From Proteiniclasticum sediminis (GTDB lineage Bacteria; Bacillota; Clostridia; Clostridiales; Clostridiaceae): a DNA stretch of 64,000 nucleotides. The notes under the pieces were generated by a model that was not told the DNA's origin, made no database searches, and saw nothing but the letters and a program-made list of their open reading frames with translations. Positions within the stretch are counted from its first letter, which is position 1, and the number at the start of each line of letters is the position of its first letter. The stretch is from assembly GCF_018128025.1 (NCBI RefSeq), contig NZ_JAGSCS010000002.1, positions 248,001 to 312,000 of the forward strand, given 5' to 3'. Below are positions 7,527-15,713 of the stretch, one piece after another. Both the position numbers and the translations under genes were made by a program.

Positions 7527-8630
7527 ATGAAGAGATTCCGATCACGTTTTTACCGCAGGGAAGATGGATCCGTCACGTTAGTGGCCGCCATCCTCATCTC
7601 CACGGTGTTTGCAGGCGTGGCTGCCCTCATTATCGACGCCGGCTCCCTCTTTGTGGAGCGCAGAGCCCTGGTTACGGCAGCGGATGCCGCTGCTCTGGCA
7701 GGAGCCATGGTGCTGGAGGATAGCCGAGGGCTGAATACAGCGGGGGCCATTGCGGCCGCCAAGGACATGGTGGTAAAAAACGGCGTAGCCCTGGAAGATG
7801 CCACCGTGACGGTGACGAACCGGGCGGTGGTCATCAAGGGAACAGCAGACATCCGGCAGGTCATTGATGTGGATGTCCGGGCGGAAAAATCGCTGTTTTT
7901 TGCCCGGCTCTTTCAGCAGTCGTCCTCCATGGTCACGGCCCATGCGGCGGGAACCTGGGGGTACACCCAGAAAGTGGCTGGCGGAGATATTTTACCTCTC
8001 TTTGTCTTTGAGAATATCTTTTTAGGGTCCTCCAATGCCTCCATCCTGGATGGAAAGCTTATGCTGCATTCGGAGTACCTCAATGGAAACTGGGGCTACA
8101 ATGACATCTTCGATGTCAGTCAGATGAAGGAAGCCATCATGGGCGACTCGGTGGATATGGCCATGGAGGTGAACCTCACCATTGGAAATATCACAGGTAA
8201 GAAGATAGGTTTTTCGTCTGAGTTTAATACGCGATTTGAAAATGCCGCCGCCTTGGTTTCCCCGGCGGAGCGGAAAACCTATATGACGGGACTGGTGCCC
8301 ATCATCGACGAGGAGCATGTGCAGCAGAAGGGGAGCACTTTGGTTCTTCCCATCAAGTACTTCGGCATCTATGAGATTCTGGACTACATGGTGGAGGAAA
8401 ACGTCGGAACCCCCAAAGCTTTCAATCCGGATTACCTAAGCCAGCGGGAAGACCAGGGGAAAGCGGGCATCAACTATCAGCAGACCTATGGCATGACCTT
8501 TGAAAAAGGCTCGGTCATCGGTCGCTTTGTGGGGGAACCGGTGCCCTATATTGCCGTGGCCTCCGCGGGAGATCAGGCAGAACCGGACACGAATAAGCCC
8601 ATCGCCACTTACCATAAGCTGGTGGATTAA
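7527..8630 (+). CDS. TadG-like pilus protein with long extracytoplasmic domain (locus 1)
   Basis: Of 367 residues, the N-terminus holds the TadG-type anchor (EDGSVTLVAAILISTVFAGVA, residues about 12-35) and the helix typical of putative Flp pilus-assembly TadG proteins (RRALVTAADAAALAGA). The C-terminal 230 residues are outside the membrane and match no family known to me, but the motif ERKTYMTGLVPIID is repeated almost exactly in the locus 2 paralogue. GGAGGG precedes the ATG. It may be a minor pilus subunit or tip adhesin. Confidence 0.82.
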   Translation: MKRFRSRFYRREDGSVTLVAAILISTVFAGVAALIIDAGSLFVERRALVTAADAAALAGAMVLEDSRGLNTAGAIAAAKDMVVKNGVALEDATVTVTNRAVVIKGTADIRQVIDVDVRAEKSLFFARLFQQSSSMVTAHAAGTWGYTQKVAGGDILPLFVFENIFLGSSNASILDGKLMLHSEYLNGNWGYNDIFDVSQMKEAIMGDSVDMAMEVNLTIGNITGKKIGFSSEFNTRFENAAALVSPAERKTYMTGLVPIIDEEHVQQKGSTLVLPIKYFGIYEILDYMVEENVGTPKAFNPDYLSQREDQGKAGINYQQTYGMTFEKGSVIGRFVGEPVPYIAVASAGDQAEPDTNKPIATYHKLVD

Positions 8631-8649
8631 TGTAGAGGAAGGGAACAAC

Positions 8650-9369
8650 ATGAAAATTAAGAAACGGGTCATCATCTTAGCCCTATTTTTCGCCGTGGTC
8701 ACGGCGGGGCTCTTCTACAGTTATCTGACGCAGCTGGAAGAGCCGGAAACCGTGGCTTTTCAAAAAACCGAGGTGCTGGTGGCTGCCGCCACCATTCCGG
8801 AAAATACCCTCATCACGCAGGATCTGGTGATGCTGAAATCCGTCCCTCTGGAGTCCGTTCATGGAGAAGCGCTGAAAAGCATGGAGGCGGCTGTGGGTTA
8901 CCTAGCCAAGAGCGATATCGTCGCCGGAGAGCAGGTGCTCTCCAGCCGCGTGGCCTCTGATCTGACGTCCTCTTCGCTCTCCTACCGCATTCCTGACGGA
9001 ATGCGCGCCACAGCTCTGTCCTCCACGGAAGTGTCTGCCGTGGCGGGGTTCATCGCCGTGGGCGACCGGGTGGATATACTCGTCACCTATACGGATATAG
9101 AGGGAAGTGGATTAACTACGCTTACCCAGTTCCAGAATCTCGAAGTATTAGCCAAAGGGGCCAGTACATCGGGAGAGACCGGAGCACAAACGGACACAGG
9201 GGTTTCGTCTACGCTCACCCTTCTCGTAACGCCAGCCCAGGCGGAAGTGCTCGCCTATGCCATGCAAAGCGGAAATCTGCATCTGACGCTAAGGAATCCG
9301 TCAGATACGGAAAAGGTCCTGGTGGACAAGTTCAACCGAAGTGTTTTTGATTCCTGGAAGACGAGGTAG
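8650..9369 (+). CDS. cpaB: CpaB/RcpC-like pilus assembly protein with SAF domain (locus 1)
   Basis: This protein of 239 residues has one N-terminal membrane helix, then an SAF domain (VLVAAATIPENTLITQDLV) and an RcpC/CpaB domain with GDRVDILVTYTD. In diderms this protein works with the outer-membrane secretin. No secretin gene is present here, as expected for a monoderm, so it probably organises the pilus in the wall zone. The start at 8650 is preceded by GAGGAAGGG. Earlier in-frame starts overlap the tadG-like gene in another frame and are rejected. Confidence 0.88.
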   Translation: MKIKKRVIILALFFAVVTAGLFYSYLTQLEEPETVAFQKTEVLVAAATIPENTLITQDLVMLKSVPLESVHGEALKSMEAAVGYLAKSDIVAGEQVLSSRVASDLTSSSLSYRIPDGMRATALSSTEVSAVAGFIAVGDRVDILVTYTDIEGSGLTTLTQFQNLEVLAKGASTSGETGAQTDTGVSSTLTLLVTPAQAEVLAYAMQSGNLHLTLRNPSDTEKVLVDKFNRSVFDSWKTR

Positions 9370-9372
9370 CCC

Positions 9373-10539
9373 ATGGAACGTATCAGTGTGATGATCCTGG
9401 CGGGAAATCCCGAAGAAAAATCAGAGCTGGAGAGTATGCTCTCCAATATTGAATACATCAACGTCGCCCGGGAACCGAAGAATCTGCAGATCGCCCTTTC
9501 CATCATCGAGGCGGAAGGGGTCAATGTCATCCTGGTCAGCGAAGACTTTGATGGGGATGGCTATGCCATCTGTGAAGGGCTGGCCCATGAATATCCGGAA
9601 AAAGGCGTCATTATCCTCACCCGGGAACTCCATGAGGATACGGTGCATCGGGCCATGTTCTCGGGAGCCCGGGATGTGGTGGTCCTTCCCGTGGAGCCGG
9701 GGAAGCTTCTGGATTCCATCTACAAGGTGAATACCTTCGCTGTGCGTCAGGGAAAAGGGAAAAAAGAGGCGAAGACCTCCTCAGTCAATGCCAAACTCGG
9801 GCGAGTGTTCACGTTCTTCAGCACCAAAGGCGGAGTGGGAAAATCCTTTATGGCCTTGAACTTTGCCGCTGCGCTCCAGGAAGAGACGAAAAAACGAGTG
9901 GTCCTGGTGGACTTTGATCTGGAATTTGGAACCTTAGCACTCTCCATGAATCTCCAACCCCGATTTTCCATCAATGATGTGGTGAATGACATCCGGAATA
10001 TCGACGCGGAATTCATTGAGAGTTACCTGACTCCCCACCAGAGCGGAATCCGTCTTCTGTCTTCGACTTTGGATCCTCGCAACGAGAACTACATCAATGC
10101 AGAGCATATCCAGTTGATTATTAAGACCCTTCAGGGATCCTATGATTTTATCGTGGTGGACATGCCGGCTAGGTTCAGTGATACTGTGTCTCCCGGAATC
10201 CAGTATGCAGATAAGCTCTTCCTGGTGGCAACTCCGGAGATCACGGCCATCCGCAATGTGAAGGCCTCCATGGGAGTTTTGGAGAGTCTAAACTATCCCA
10301 AGTCCAAGATCCAGGTGGTGCTGAACCGTCAGCACCGGCGAAATGACATTAAGGTCAAGGACATCGAGAAGACCCTGGATCAGACCATAAATCTGGTGGT
10401 GGAGGAAGATCACCTGAAAGTGCCCTATTCCCTTAATCAGGGAGTACCCTACGTGTTGAAGTACACCCGCAGCGGCATCAGCCGCTCGCTGCGCAAGTAT
10501 ATCCAGAAAAATATCACCGTTTCACCGAAGAAGTCGTAA
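9373..10539 (+). CDS. cpaE: CpaE/TadZ-like ParA-family ATPase (locus 1)
   Basis: Of 388 residues, positions 1 to about 125 look like a degenerate response-regulator receiver and the rest is a MinD/ParA-type ATPase. The deviant Walker A motif KGGVGKS is at 152-158, and VLVDFDLEFG is the second conserved stretch. Proteins of this family place the Tad machine in the cell. It starts three bases after cpaB and is followed by cpaF after 15 bases. Confidence 0.9.
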   Translation: MERISVMILAGNPEEKSELESMLSNIEYINVAREPKNLQIALSIIEAEGVNVILVSEDFDGDGYAICEGLAHEYPEKGVIILTRELHEDTVHRAMFSGARDVVVLPVEPGKLLDSIYKVNTFAVRQGKGKKEAKTSSVNAKLGRVFTFFSTKGGVGKSFMALNFAAALQEETKKRVVLVDFDLEFGTLALSMNLQPRFSINDVVNDIRNIDAEFIESYLTPHQSGIRLLSSTLDPRNENYINAEHIQLIIKTLQGSYDFIVVDMPARFSDTVSPGIQYADKLFLVATPEITAIRNVKASMGVLESLNYPKSKIQVVLNRQHRRNDIKVKDIEKTLDQTINLVVEEDHLKVPYSLNQGVPYVLKYTRSGISRSLRKYIQKNITVSPKKS

Positions 10540-10554
10540 GAAGGAGGGTGTCAC

Positions 10555-11937
10555 ATGAGTTTTGGAAGTTTTGCCATGAAAGAAATCCCGGGAAGAGAGC
10601 AGGAAGAGGCTTTAAACCGGGAACTGAAAATGAAGAAAAAACGAGGGCAGGATGAAGTGGTCATCGAAGTGCTCAACAAGGTCATCGAGGAAATGGCGCT
10701 CTCCGGGATTTCCGCGGAAGAGGGAAGAAAGAAGGATGTGGCTGTCCTGGTGGGGAATCAGGTCAATGAGGTGGTGAATCTCTCCAAGAAGCACATCGCC
10801 TATGGCGAACGGCAGGCTGTGGTCCAGGCAGTGCTGGATGAAATCTTCGGATTTGGCCCCATCACGCCGCTCTTGGAGGATGATACCGTATCGGAAGTCA
10901 TGGTCAACGGACCGGACAAAGTCTATGTGGAGCGGAAGGGAAAGCTCACCCGGACGGAAGTAACTTTCCGGGATGATCAGCACTGCATGCACATCATCGA
11001 CAAAATCATCGCCCCCATCGGCCGTCGGGTGGATGAAAGCTCCCCCATGGTGGATGCGCGCCTTCCCGATGGTTCCCGTGTGAACATCATCATTCCGCCC
11101 CTGGCGCTGAAAGGTCCCACCATCACCATCCGTAAGTTTGCGGCAGATCCTTTCACCCTGGAAGACCTGGTGTCCTTTGGTACCTTGACCATGGATATGG
11201 CGAGGTTCTTAAAGGCCAGCGTCAAAGGGAGAATCAACATCATCGTGTCCGGCGGAACCGGTTCCGGTAAAACCACCTTCCTGAACATTATGTCCAGCTT
11301 TATTCCGGAGGATGAGCGCATTGTGACCATCGAGGATGCAGCGGAGCTTCAGCTTCAGCAGGATCATGTCATCACCCTGGAAACCCGCCCGGCCAATGTG
11401 GAGGGAAAGGGGAAGGTTGCCATTCGTGATCTGGTGGTCAACTCTCTGCGTATGCGTCCAGACCGTATCGTGGTAGGTGAGGTGCGTAGCGCTGAGGCGC
11501 TGGATATGCTCCAGGCCATGAATACCGGCCATGACGGTTCCCTGACGACGGTCCATGCCAACACTCCCCGGGACAGTCTGTCCCGTTTGGAGACCATGGT
11601 CATGATGTCGGGGATGGAGCTTCCATCCCGGGCCATTCGAGAGCAGATCGCTTCGGCGGTGCAGCTCATCGTTCAGGTTTCCCGTTTCTCCGATGGTTCC
11701 CGTAAGGTGCTCAAGATCACGGAAGTATTAGGGATGGAAGGGGACACCATTACACTCCAGGATATTTTCGAATTCCGTCAGGATGGGTTTGATGAGATGG
11801 GAAGAGTCCGCGGCAAGCATGTGGCCACGGGAATTGTGCCGGGCTACATCGACAAGCTGAAGACCCATGGGGAGATTTTACCGCCGTCTCTCTTTAAGCT
11901 GCCTCCCCAGGTGGCGGATCTGGGGTTTAGACGATGA
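10555..11937 (+). CDS. cpaF: CpaF/TadA secretion ATPase (locus 1)
   Basis: This hexameric type II/IV secretion motor ATPase has 460 residues. Walker A GGTGSGKT is at 233-240, and a VEDAAELQLQQ-like Asp box and MRPDRIVVGEVR follow. It drives pilus extension, and in Tad systems probably also retraction. AAGGAGG precedes the ATG. Its stop overlaps the start of tadB by four bases (ATGA), which implies translational coupling. Confidence 0.94.
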   Translation: MSFGSFAMKEIPGREQEEALNRELKMKKKRGQDEVVIEVLNKVIEEMALSGISAEEGRKKDVAVLVGNQVNEVVNLSKKHIAYGERQAVVQAVLDEIFGFGPITPLLEDDTVSEVMVNGPDKVYVERKGKLTRTEVTFRDDQHCMHIIDKIIAPIGRRVDESSPMVDARLPDGSRVNIIIPPLALKGPTITIRKFAADPFTLEDLVSFGTLTMDMARFLKASVKGRINIIVSGGTGSGKTTFLNIMSSFIPEDERIVTIEDAAELQLQQDHVITLETRPANVEGKGKVAIRDLVVNSLRMRPDRIVVGEVRSAEALDMLQAMNTGHDGSLTTVHANTPRDSLSRLETMVMMSGMELPSRAIREQIASAVQLIVQVSRFSDGSRKVLKITEVLGMEGDTITLQDIFEFRQDGFDEMGRVRGKHVATGIVPGYIDKLKTHGEILPPSLFKLPPQVADLGFRR

Positions 11938-12908
11938 AGCCCTTAATCCTGCTGGGAATTTTTGCAGGCTCCTTCTTCCTTTTCCTGTCCCTCTACATGG
12001 TCGTCTTTTCCCGATCCCTTCACTTGAAAGAACGGTTAGCTTCGCTGAAAACCTTGCCTGGTGCGGAGCGAGAAGAGGATGAGGAGATTTTGCCGGAGGA
12101 AAAGGTGAGTGTTGGGGAAAAGTCACTGGGGGAGCGTTTTCGAAGTGCCACGGGGCTGGAGAAGTATTTGGCCAAACGGCGAAAGCAGCTGATCCAGGCT
12201 TCGATTCTCATGAAGGCTGAAGAGTTCCTGCTCTTCACCATCCTGGCTTCGGTGTTTCTTTTCTTTCTTCTCTATGCGCTAACTAAAAATGTCCTGCTGG
12301 GAATACCGGGCCTGTTTCTGGGCTTCCGGCTTCCGGATCTTTTTATCCTTTCGGTGAAGAAGAAGAAAAACCAGAAGGTGAATGAACAGCTTCCTGACGC
12401 CCTCAATGCCATTGCCAACAGTCTGCGTTCTGGCCTTAGCTTTACCCAGTCCATGGCCATTGCCGTGAAGGAAATGGAACAGCCCATTGCGGAGGAATTT
12501 TCCCGGGTCATTAAGGATAATGCCCTAGGGAAACCCTTGGATGAAGCGCTCATGGATCTGTCCCTTCGGAATGATGACGAAGATATGGATATGCTGGTGA
12601 CGGCGGTGATGATTCAGCGCCAGGTGGGAGGCAATCTTGCGGAGGTGCTGGATGTCATCACGGGGACCATCCGGGAGCGTATGCGCATCAAGGGTGAGGT
12701 TCGTACCCTGACTTCCCAGGGAAAGATGTCCGCCCTGGTGGTGGGGCTTCTTCCAGTGGGGATCGCCTTCATGATCTACTCCATGAATCCGGAGTATATG
12801 ACGGTGCTTTTCACGGAGTCCATGGGTAAGCTCATGATCGGCCTTGCGGTCACCATGGAGCTCATTGGTGCCTATCTCTTGTCAAAAATCATCAAAATTC
12901 AAGTCTAG
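11934..12908 (+). CDS. tadB: TadB inner-membrane platform protein (locus 1)
   Basis: This protein of 324 residues has a type II secretion F domain (GspF family). The cytoplasmic part contains LPDALNAIANSLRSGLSFTQ and the RMRIKGEVRTLTSQGKMSA block seen in TadB proteins, between membrane helices at the N-terminus, in the middle (about 100-135) and at the C-terminus. With TadC it forms the platform that the CpaF motor turns. Confidence 0.9.
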   Translation: MKPLILLGIFAGSFFLFLSLYMVVFSRSLHLKERLASLKTLPGAEREEDEEILPEEKVSVGEKSLGERFRSATGLEKYLAKRRKQLIQASILMKAEEFLLFTILASVFLFFLLYALTKNVLLGIPGLFLGFRLPDLFILSVKKKKNQKVNEQLPDALNAIANSLRSGLSFTQSMAIAVKEMEQPIAEEFSRVIKDNALGKPLDEALMDLSLRNDDEDMDMLVTAVMIQRQVGGNLAEVLDVITGTIRERMRIKGEVRTLTSQGKMSALVVGLLPVGIAFMIYSMNPEYMTVLFTESMGKLMIGLAVTMELIGAYLLSKIIKIQV

Positions 12909-12920
12909 GAGGATCTTTCC

Positions 12921-13835
12921 ATGGCGTATCTGTTAACCGCAGCATTTTTTCTCAGTGCTTTTTTGGCCGTCATGGCGGGATATGAGATTTTCCTTAAAGA
13001 TGCGGATCATCTCCAGGGGAGGCTCCTGCAGCTGGGACAGAGCCAGCAGGAGGAAGAGCTGGACGAGATGAAGAAGCCCTTTGCGGAGCGTGTGCTCACG
13101 CCCGGCTATGAGCGGTTCATCGCCACCATCACCAAAGCTACGCCCAAATCCATTCGCATGAAATATGAAAAGCTCATTCAGCAGTCAGGCTATCTGGGGA
13201 AGATGACGCCCAGTAATATCATCAGCATGCAGGTCATGATGGCGCTGATTGTGGTGGGGGTTTCGGTTCTCCTTGCTTCGGGGATGGGGAAACCCTTAAG
13301 TCCCATGCTCTATCCCCTCATCATCCTCATCGCCTTCATGGTACCCTACAGCTTCTTCAATACAAAAGCTCAGAAGAGGCGGCTGGTGGTTCAGAATCAG
13401 CTGCCGGATATGCTGGATCTTCTCTACATCAGTGTGGAAGCGGGGCTTGGCTTTGACATGGCGCTGAAGAAGTCCACTGACAAGATGAAGGGGCCTTTAA
13501 GTGAGGAAATAAAGCGGGGGCTCTCGGAGATCTCCAAGGGGAAAGGCCGCCAGGAAGCCTTTCGGGGGATTATCCAGCGCACGGGCGTGGATGATGTGAA
13601 CACCTTTATCACCGCAGTAATCCAAAGTGAGATGCTGGGAACAAACATCGCCAATATGCTGAGGGTTCAATCCCATGAGATGCGCCAGCGAAGACGACAG
13701 CGGGCAGAAGAGAAAGCCCAAAAGATCCCGATCAAGATGCTGTTCCCGCTGATTTTCTTTATGCTTCCGGCGCTGTTCATTGTGATTCTGGGTCCTGCAG
13801 GGATCAATATGATTAAAACCCTGACGAAAATGTAG
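12921..13835 (+). CDS. tadC: TadC inner-membrane platform protein (locus 1)
   Basis: This protein of 304 residues is the second F-domain partner of the platform. The stretch LPDMLDLLYISVEAGLGFDMAL and the basic run MRQRRRQRAEEKAQKIPIKM are nearly identical in the locus 2 paralogue. Membrane helices lie at the N-terminus, near residues 95-140, and at the C-terminus. It is the last gene of locus 1, and a terminator follows 53 bases later. Confidence 0.9.
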   Translation: MAYLLTAAFFLSAFLAVMAGYEIFLKDADHLQGRLLQLGQSQQEEELDEMKKPFAERVLTPGYERFIATITKATPKSIRMKYEKLIQQSGYLGKMTPSNIISMQVMMALIVVGVSVLLASGMGKPLSPMLYPLIILIAFMVPYSFFNTKAQKRRLVVQNQLPDMLDLLYISVEAGLGFDMALKKSTDKMKGPLSEEIKRGLSEISKGKGRQEAFRGIIQRTGVDDVNTFITAVIQSEMLGTNIANMLRVQSHEMRQRRRQRAEEKAQKIPIKMLFPLIFFMLPALFIVILGPAGINMIKTLTKM

Positions 13836-13888
13836 AAAAATCCTTGATTATTCCAAGAAAAATTCAATATTTCTCCATGGAAAATGTA

Positions 13889-13927
13889 AACCTTATGTGA
13901 ATCAAAGTGATGAGCATAAGGTTTTTT
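13889..13927 (+). terminator. terminator of Tad locus 1
   Basis: Arms AACCTTATG (13889-13897) and CATAAGGTT (13915-13923) are followed by a run of T. Confidence 0.85.
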
Positions 13928-14129
13928 GTATTATCTGTGAAACATCGTTTTTAATATTCCATTATTCTTTTTTTCGAAAAATCAGCAGATTTGGTGAATG
14001 CTGTGGATAGAATTGCGTGAAAAAACAAAAATCAAAGCATTGCTTTAATCAAAGATTAAAGAGAACAAGAATTAAGGGAAGATTAAATTTGATCCAAGAT
14101 ATGATATGATAAAAAATGTCGAAATTAGA

Positions 14130-14152
14130 CGCAAATTGCGAGGTGATATCAC
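14130..14152. repeat. adjacent short palindromes upstream of the locus 2 promoter
   Basis: CGCAA-A-TTGCG and GTGATATCAC lie two bases apart and end 32 bases before the -35 box. They are candidate operator sites of an unknown regulator. They differ from the dyad in front of locus 1, so the two loci may be controlled differently. Confidence 0.45.
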
Positions 14153-14184
14153 GTAAAAGTGAAGTTTAACTCAAAAAAATCATG

Positions 14185-14213
14185 TTGACTTTTAACCTTG
14201 CTCAATATAAACT
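14185..14213 (+). promoter_or_regulatory. promoter of Tad locus 2 (flp)
   Basis: TTGACT (14185-14190) and TAAACT (14208-14213) are spaced by 17 bases, parallel to the locus 1 promoter. Confidence 0.7.
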
Positions 14214-14290
14214 ACAAATAACAGGAAATATACAGGATATTGTCGAATGTTTATTTCAGGTATTAAACCAAAAACGAAAGGAGATTTATC

Positions 14291-14452
14291 ATGGAATTTC
14301 TGAGAAAACTGTGGACGGATGAAGAAGGACAGGGCTTGGTTGAGTACGGACTGATTATTGCGCTTGTTTCATTAGCTGTTATTGTCGCACTTACTTTAGT
14401 GGGAACAAATCTCAACAGCTTGTTTAAGAAGGTTACTGACAAACTCTCTTAG
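14291..14452 (+). CDS. flp: Flp-type major pilin of Tad locus 2
   Basis: This prepilin of 53 residues has a leader ending DEEG at residue 13, cleavage before QGLVEYGLII, and then a hydrophobic helix. It is closely similar to the locus 1 pilin up to about residue 25 and different in its exposed C-terminal part (NLNSLFKKVTDKLS), so the two fibres would differ mainly on their surface. GAAAGGAG precedes the ATG, and a terminator follows directly. Confidence 0.92.
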   Translation: MEFLRKLWTDEEGQGLVEYGLIIALVSLAVIVALTLVGTNLNSLFKKVTDKLS

Positions 14453-14470
14453 GACGAGTTGATATTCTAA

Positions 14471-14498
14471 AGCCCCCTTGGAAGAGGGGGCTTTTTTC
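14471..14498 (+). terminator. attenuating terminator after the locus 2 pilin
   Basis: Arms AGCCCCCT (14471-14478) and AGGGGGCT (14485-14492) are followed by six T. As in locus 1, it separates the pilin from the assembly genes. Confidence 0.85.
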
Positions 14499-14517
14499 TA
14501 AAAAGGAAGTGTTACAG

Positions 14518-14691
14518 ATGATGAACAACTTTCTCAAATCTGAAGATGGGCAATCATTGGTAGAATATTCCCTAATCATATCCCTTGTTGTTTTAGCAGC
14601 GGTCGGTGCGGTATTTCTTTTTGGACAACAGCTAGGTTCTCTTTATGAAAAAAATAAAAATGAGATCCTAGGCGGCTTAGGTGCGCCATGA
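14518..14691 (+). CDS. second Flp-like small pilin (locus 2)
   Basis: This predicted prepilin has 57 residues: leader ending EDG, then QSLVEYSLIIS, a hydrophobic helix, and a polar tail ending GGLGAP. Glu and Tyr occupy the right positions for TadV cleavage, but the usual Gly after Tyr is replaced by Ser. The ATG at 14518 is favoured because AAGGAAG lies about nine bases before it. The ORF could also begin at the GTG at 14509. It overlaps tadV by four bases and sits behind the attenuator, so it is expected at lower level and may be a minor pilin. Locus 1 has no counterpart. Confidence 0.85.
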   Translation: MMNNFLKSEDGQSLVEYSLIISLVVLAAVGAVFLFGQQLGSLYEKNKNEILGGLGAP

Positions 14692-15251
14692 ATGTAATTG
14701 CTTTAGTCATTTTACTTGTTGTTTGTGTATATTTCGATTTAAAGTATAGAAAAATCCCTAATAAGATCACAATACCAATTTTGCTTTTCGGCGTGATTTA
14801 TTGGACTGTTGTAAATAAACTAGACGGTCTTACATTTGGTCTAGTTGGAGTCTTAGTGGGATTTCTTGTTTTTCTAGCTCCATATATTGCTGGAGGTATG
14901 GGTGCAGGTGATGTTAAGCTCATGATGGCGGTAGGGGCACTACTTGGGTGGAAGCTCACCATTTTATCTGCCTTGTTTGCGGCAATTGCTGGTGGGTTAA
15001 TTGCTCTAGGCTATATAATCTTAACTAAAAGTGGTAAAGATGCTCGTGTAGGCCTTTTCCAGATCATTATTGTACCAATCTTAAAGTTCCTTTATCGGTT
15101 TACAGGGGTGCGGAAATTTTTAACCTGGCAAACAAAATACGATAATGCGAAAGAAGGTACTACCAAAAAGTACATCCCCTATGCCATCCCCATAACGATT
15201 GGAACCTTGTTAGCTGTATCAGGATTGTTCCAGGGGATCATCAACTTTTGA
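14688..15251 (+). CDS. tadV: A24 prepilin peptidase TadV/CpaA (locus 2)
   Basis: This is the 187-residue paralogue of the locus 1 peptidase. It keeps both catalytic aspartates, in YFDLKYRKIPN and GAGDVKLMM. Four-base overlaps with the genes on both sides point to coupled translation. The codons are A/T-ending far more often than in locus 1. Confidence 0.9.
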   Translation: MNVIALVILLVVCVYFDLKYRKIPNKITIPILLFGVIYWTVVNKLDGLTFGLVGVLVGFLVFLAPYIAGGMGAGDVKLMMAVGALLGWKLTILSALFAAIAGGLIALGYIILTKSGKDARVGLFQIIIVPILKFLYRFTGVRKFLTWQTKYDNAKEGTTKKYIPYAIPITIGTLLAVSGLFQGIINF

Positions 15252-15274
15252 ATGAAGAACCAGAGGTGGTTTTT

Positions 15275-15700
15275 ATGAATAAAACAAAGAAACTGTTCAA
15301 GCGGGAACAAGGGCAAAGTCTAGTGGAGTTTGCTCTTGTTCTTCCTGTTCTAATGCTGATTTTATTAGGGATCATTGAGTTTGGGTGGATGTTTAATGCA
15401 AAGATTACCTTGACTAGTGCGGCTCGAGAAGCAGCGAGAGTTTATGCCATCCATGGCAATGATACAACGTTGATCAATAAAGCCGTAACTGATGCAACAA
15501 AAGATCTCATTATTGAAGGTTCCCTGACTATTACACCTAAAGCATTAACAACAATGCCCACATCTGACGGGAAAAACAGTATTAAGATGGCTAAAGTTGA
15601 AATCTCTGGCAACATAAAACCTTTAGTTGGTTTTATCATTACCAGTAATGTGAACATGAAAGCTGAAGCTAGCATGCGAGTGGAATATGTGGTCCCCTAA
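15275..15700 (+). CDS. tadE: TadE-like pseudopilin (locus 2)
   Basis: This protein of 141 residues has a basic leader, G/QSLVEFALVLP processing site, and one membrane helix, with an extracellular domain after it. The ATG at 15275 has AGAGGTGG before it. The TTG at 15248, which overlaps the end of tadV, lacks a ribosome binding site. Length equals that of the locus 1 paralogue. Confidence 0.87.
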   Translation: MNKTKKLFKREQGQSLVEFALVLPVLMLILLGIIEFGWMFNAKITLTSAAREAARVYAIHGNDTTLINKAVTDATKDLIIEGSLTITPKALTTMPTSDGKNSIKMAKVEISGNIKPLVGFIITSNVNMKAEASMRVEYVVP

Positions 15701-15713
15701 GGAGGGAAGAACG

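Larger units (their letters stand above)
13928..14290 (+). other. A+T-rich leader region upstream of Tad locus 2
   Basis: No gene is seen. The region holds two short palindromes, CGCAA-A-TTGCG (14130-14140) and GTGATATCAC (14143-14152), then the locus 2 promoter. The octamer GTGAAGTT (14159) also occurs between flp and tadV of locus 1 (6407), in both cases upstream of a TTGACT. Expected roles are regulator binding and a leader of about 70 bases. Confidence 0.55.
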
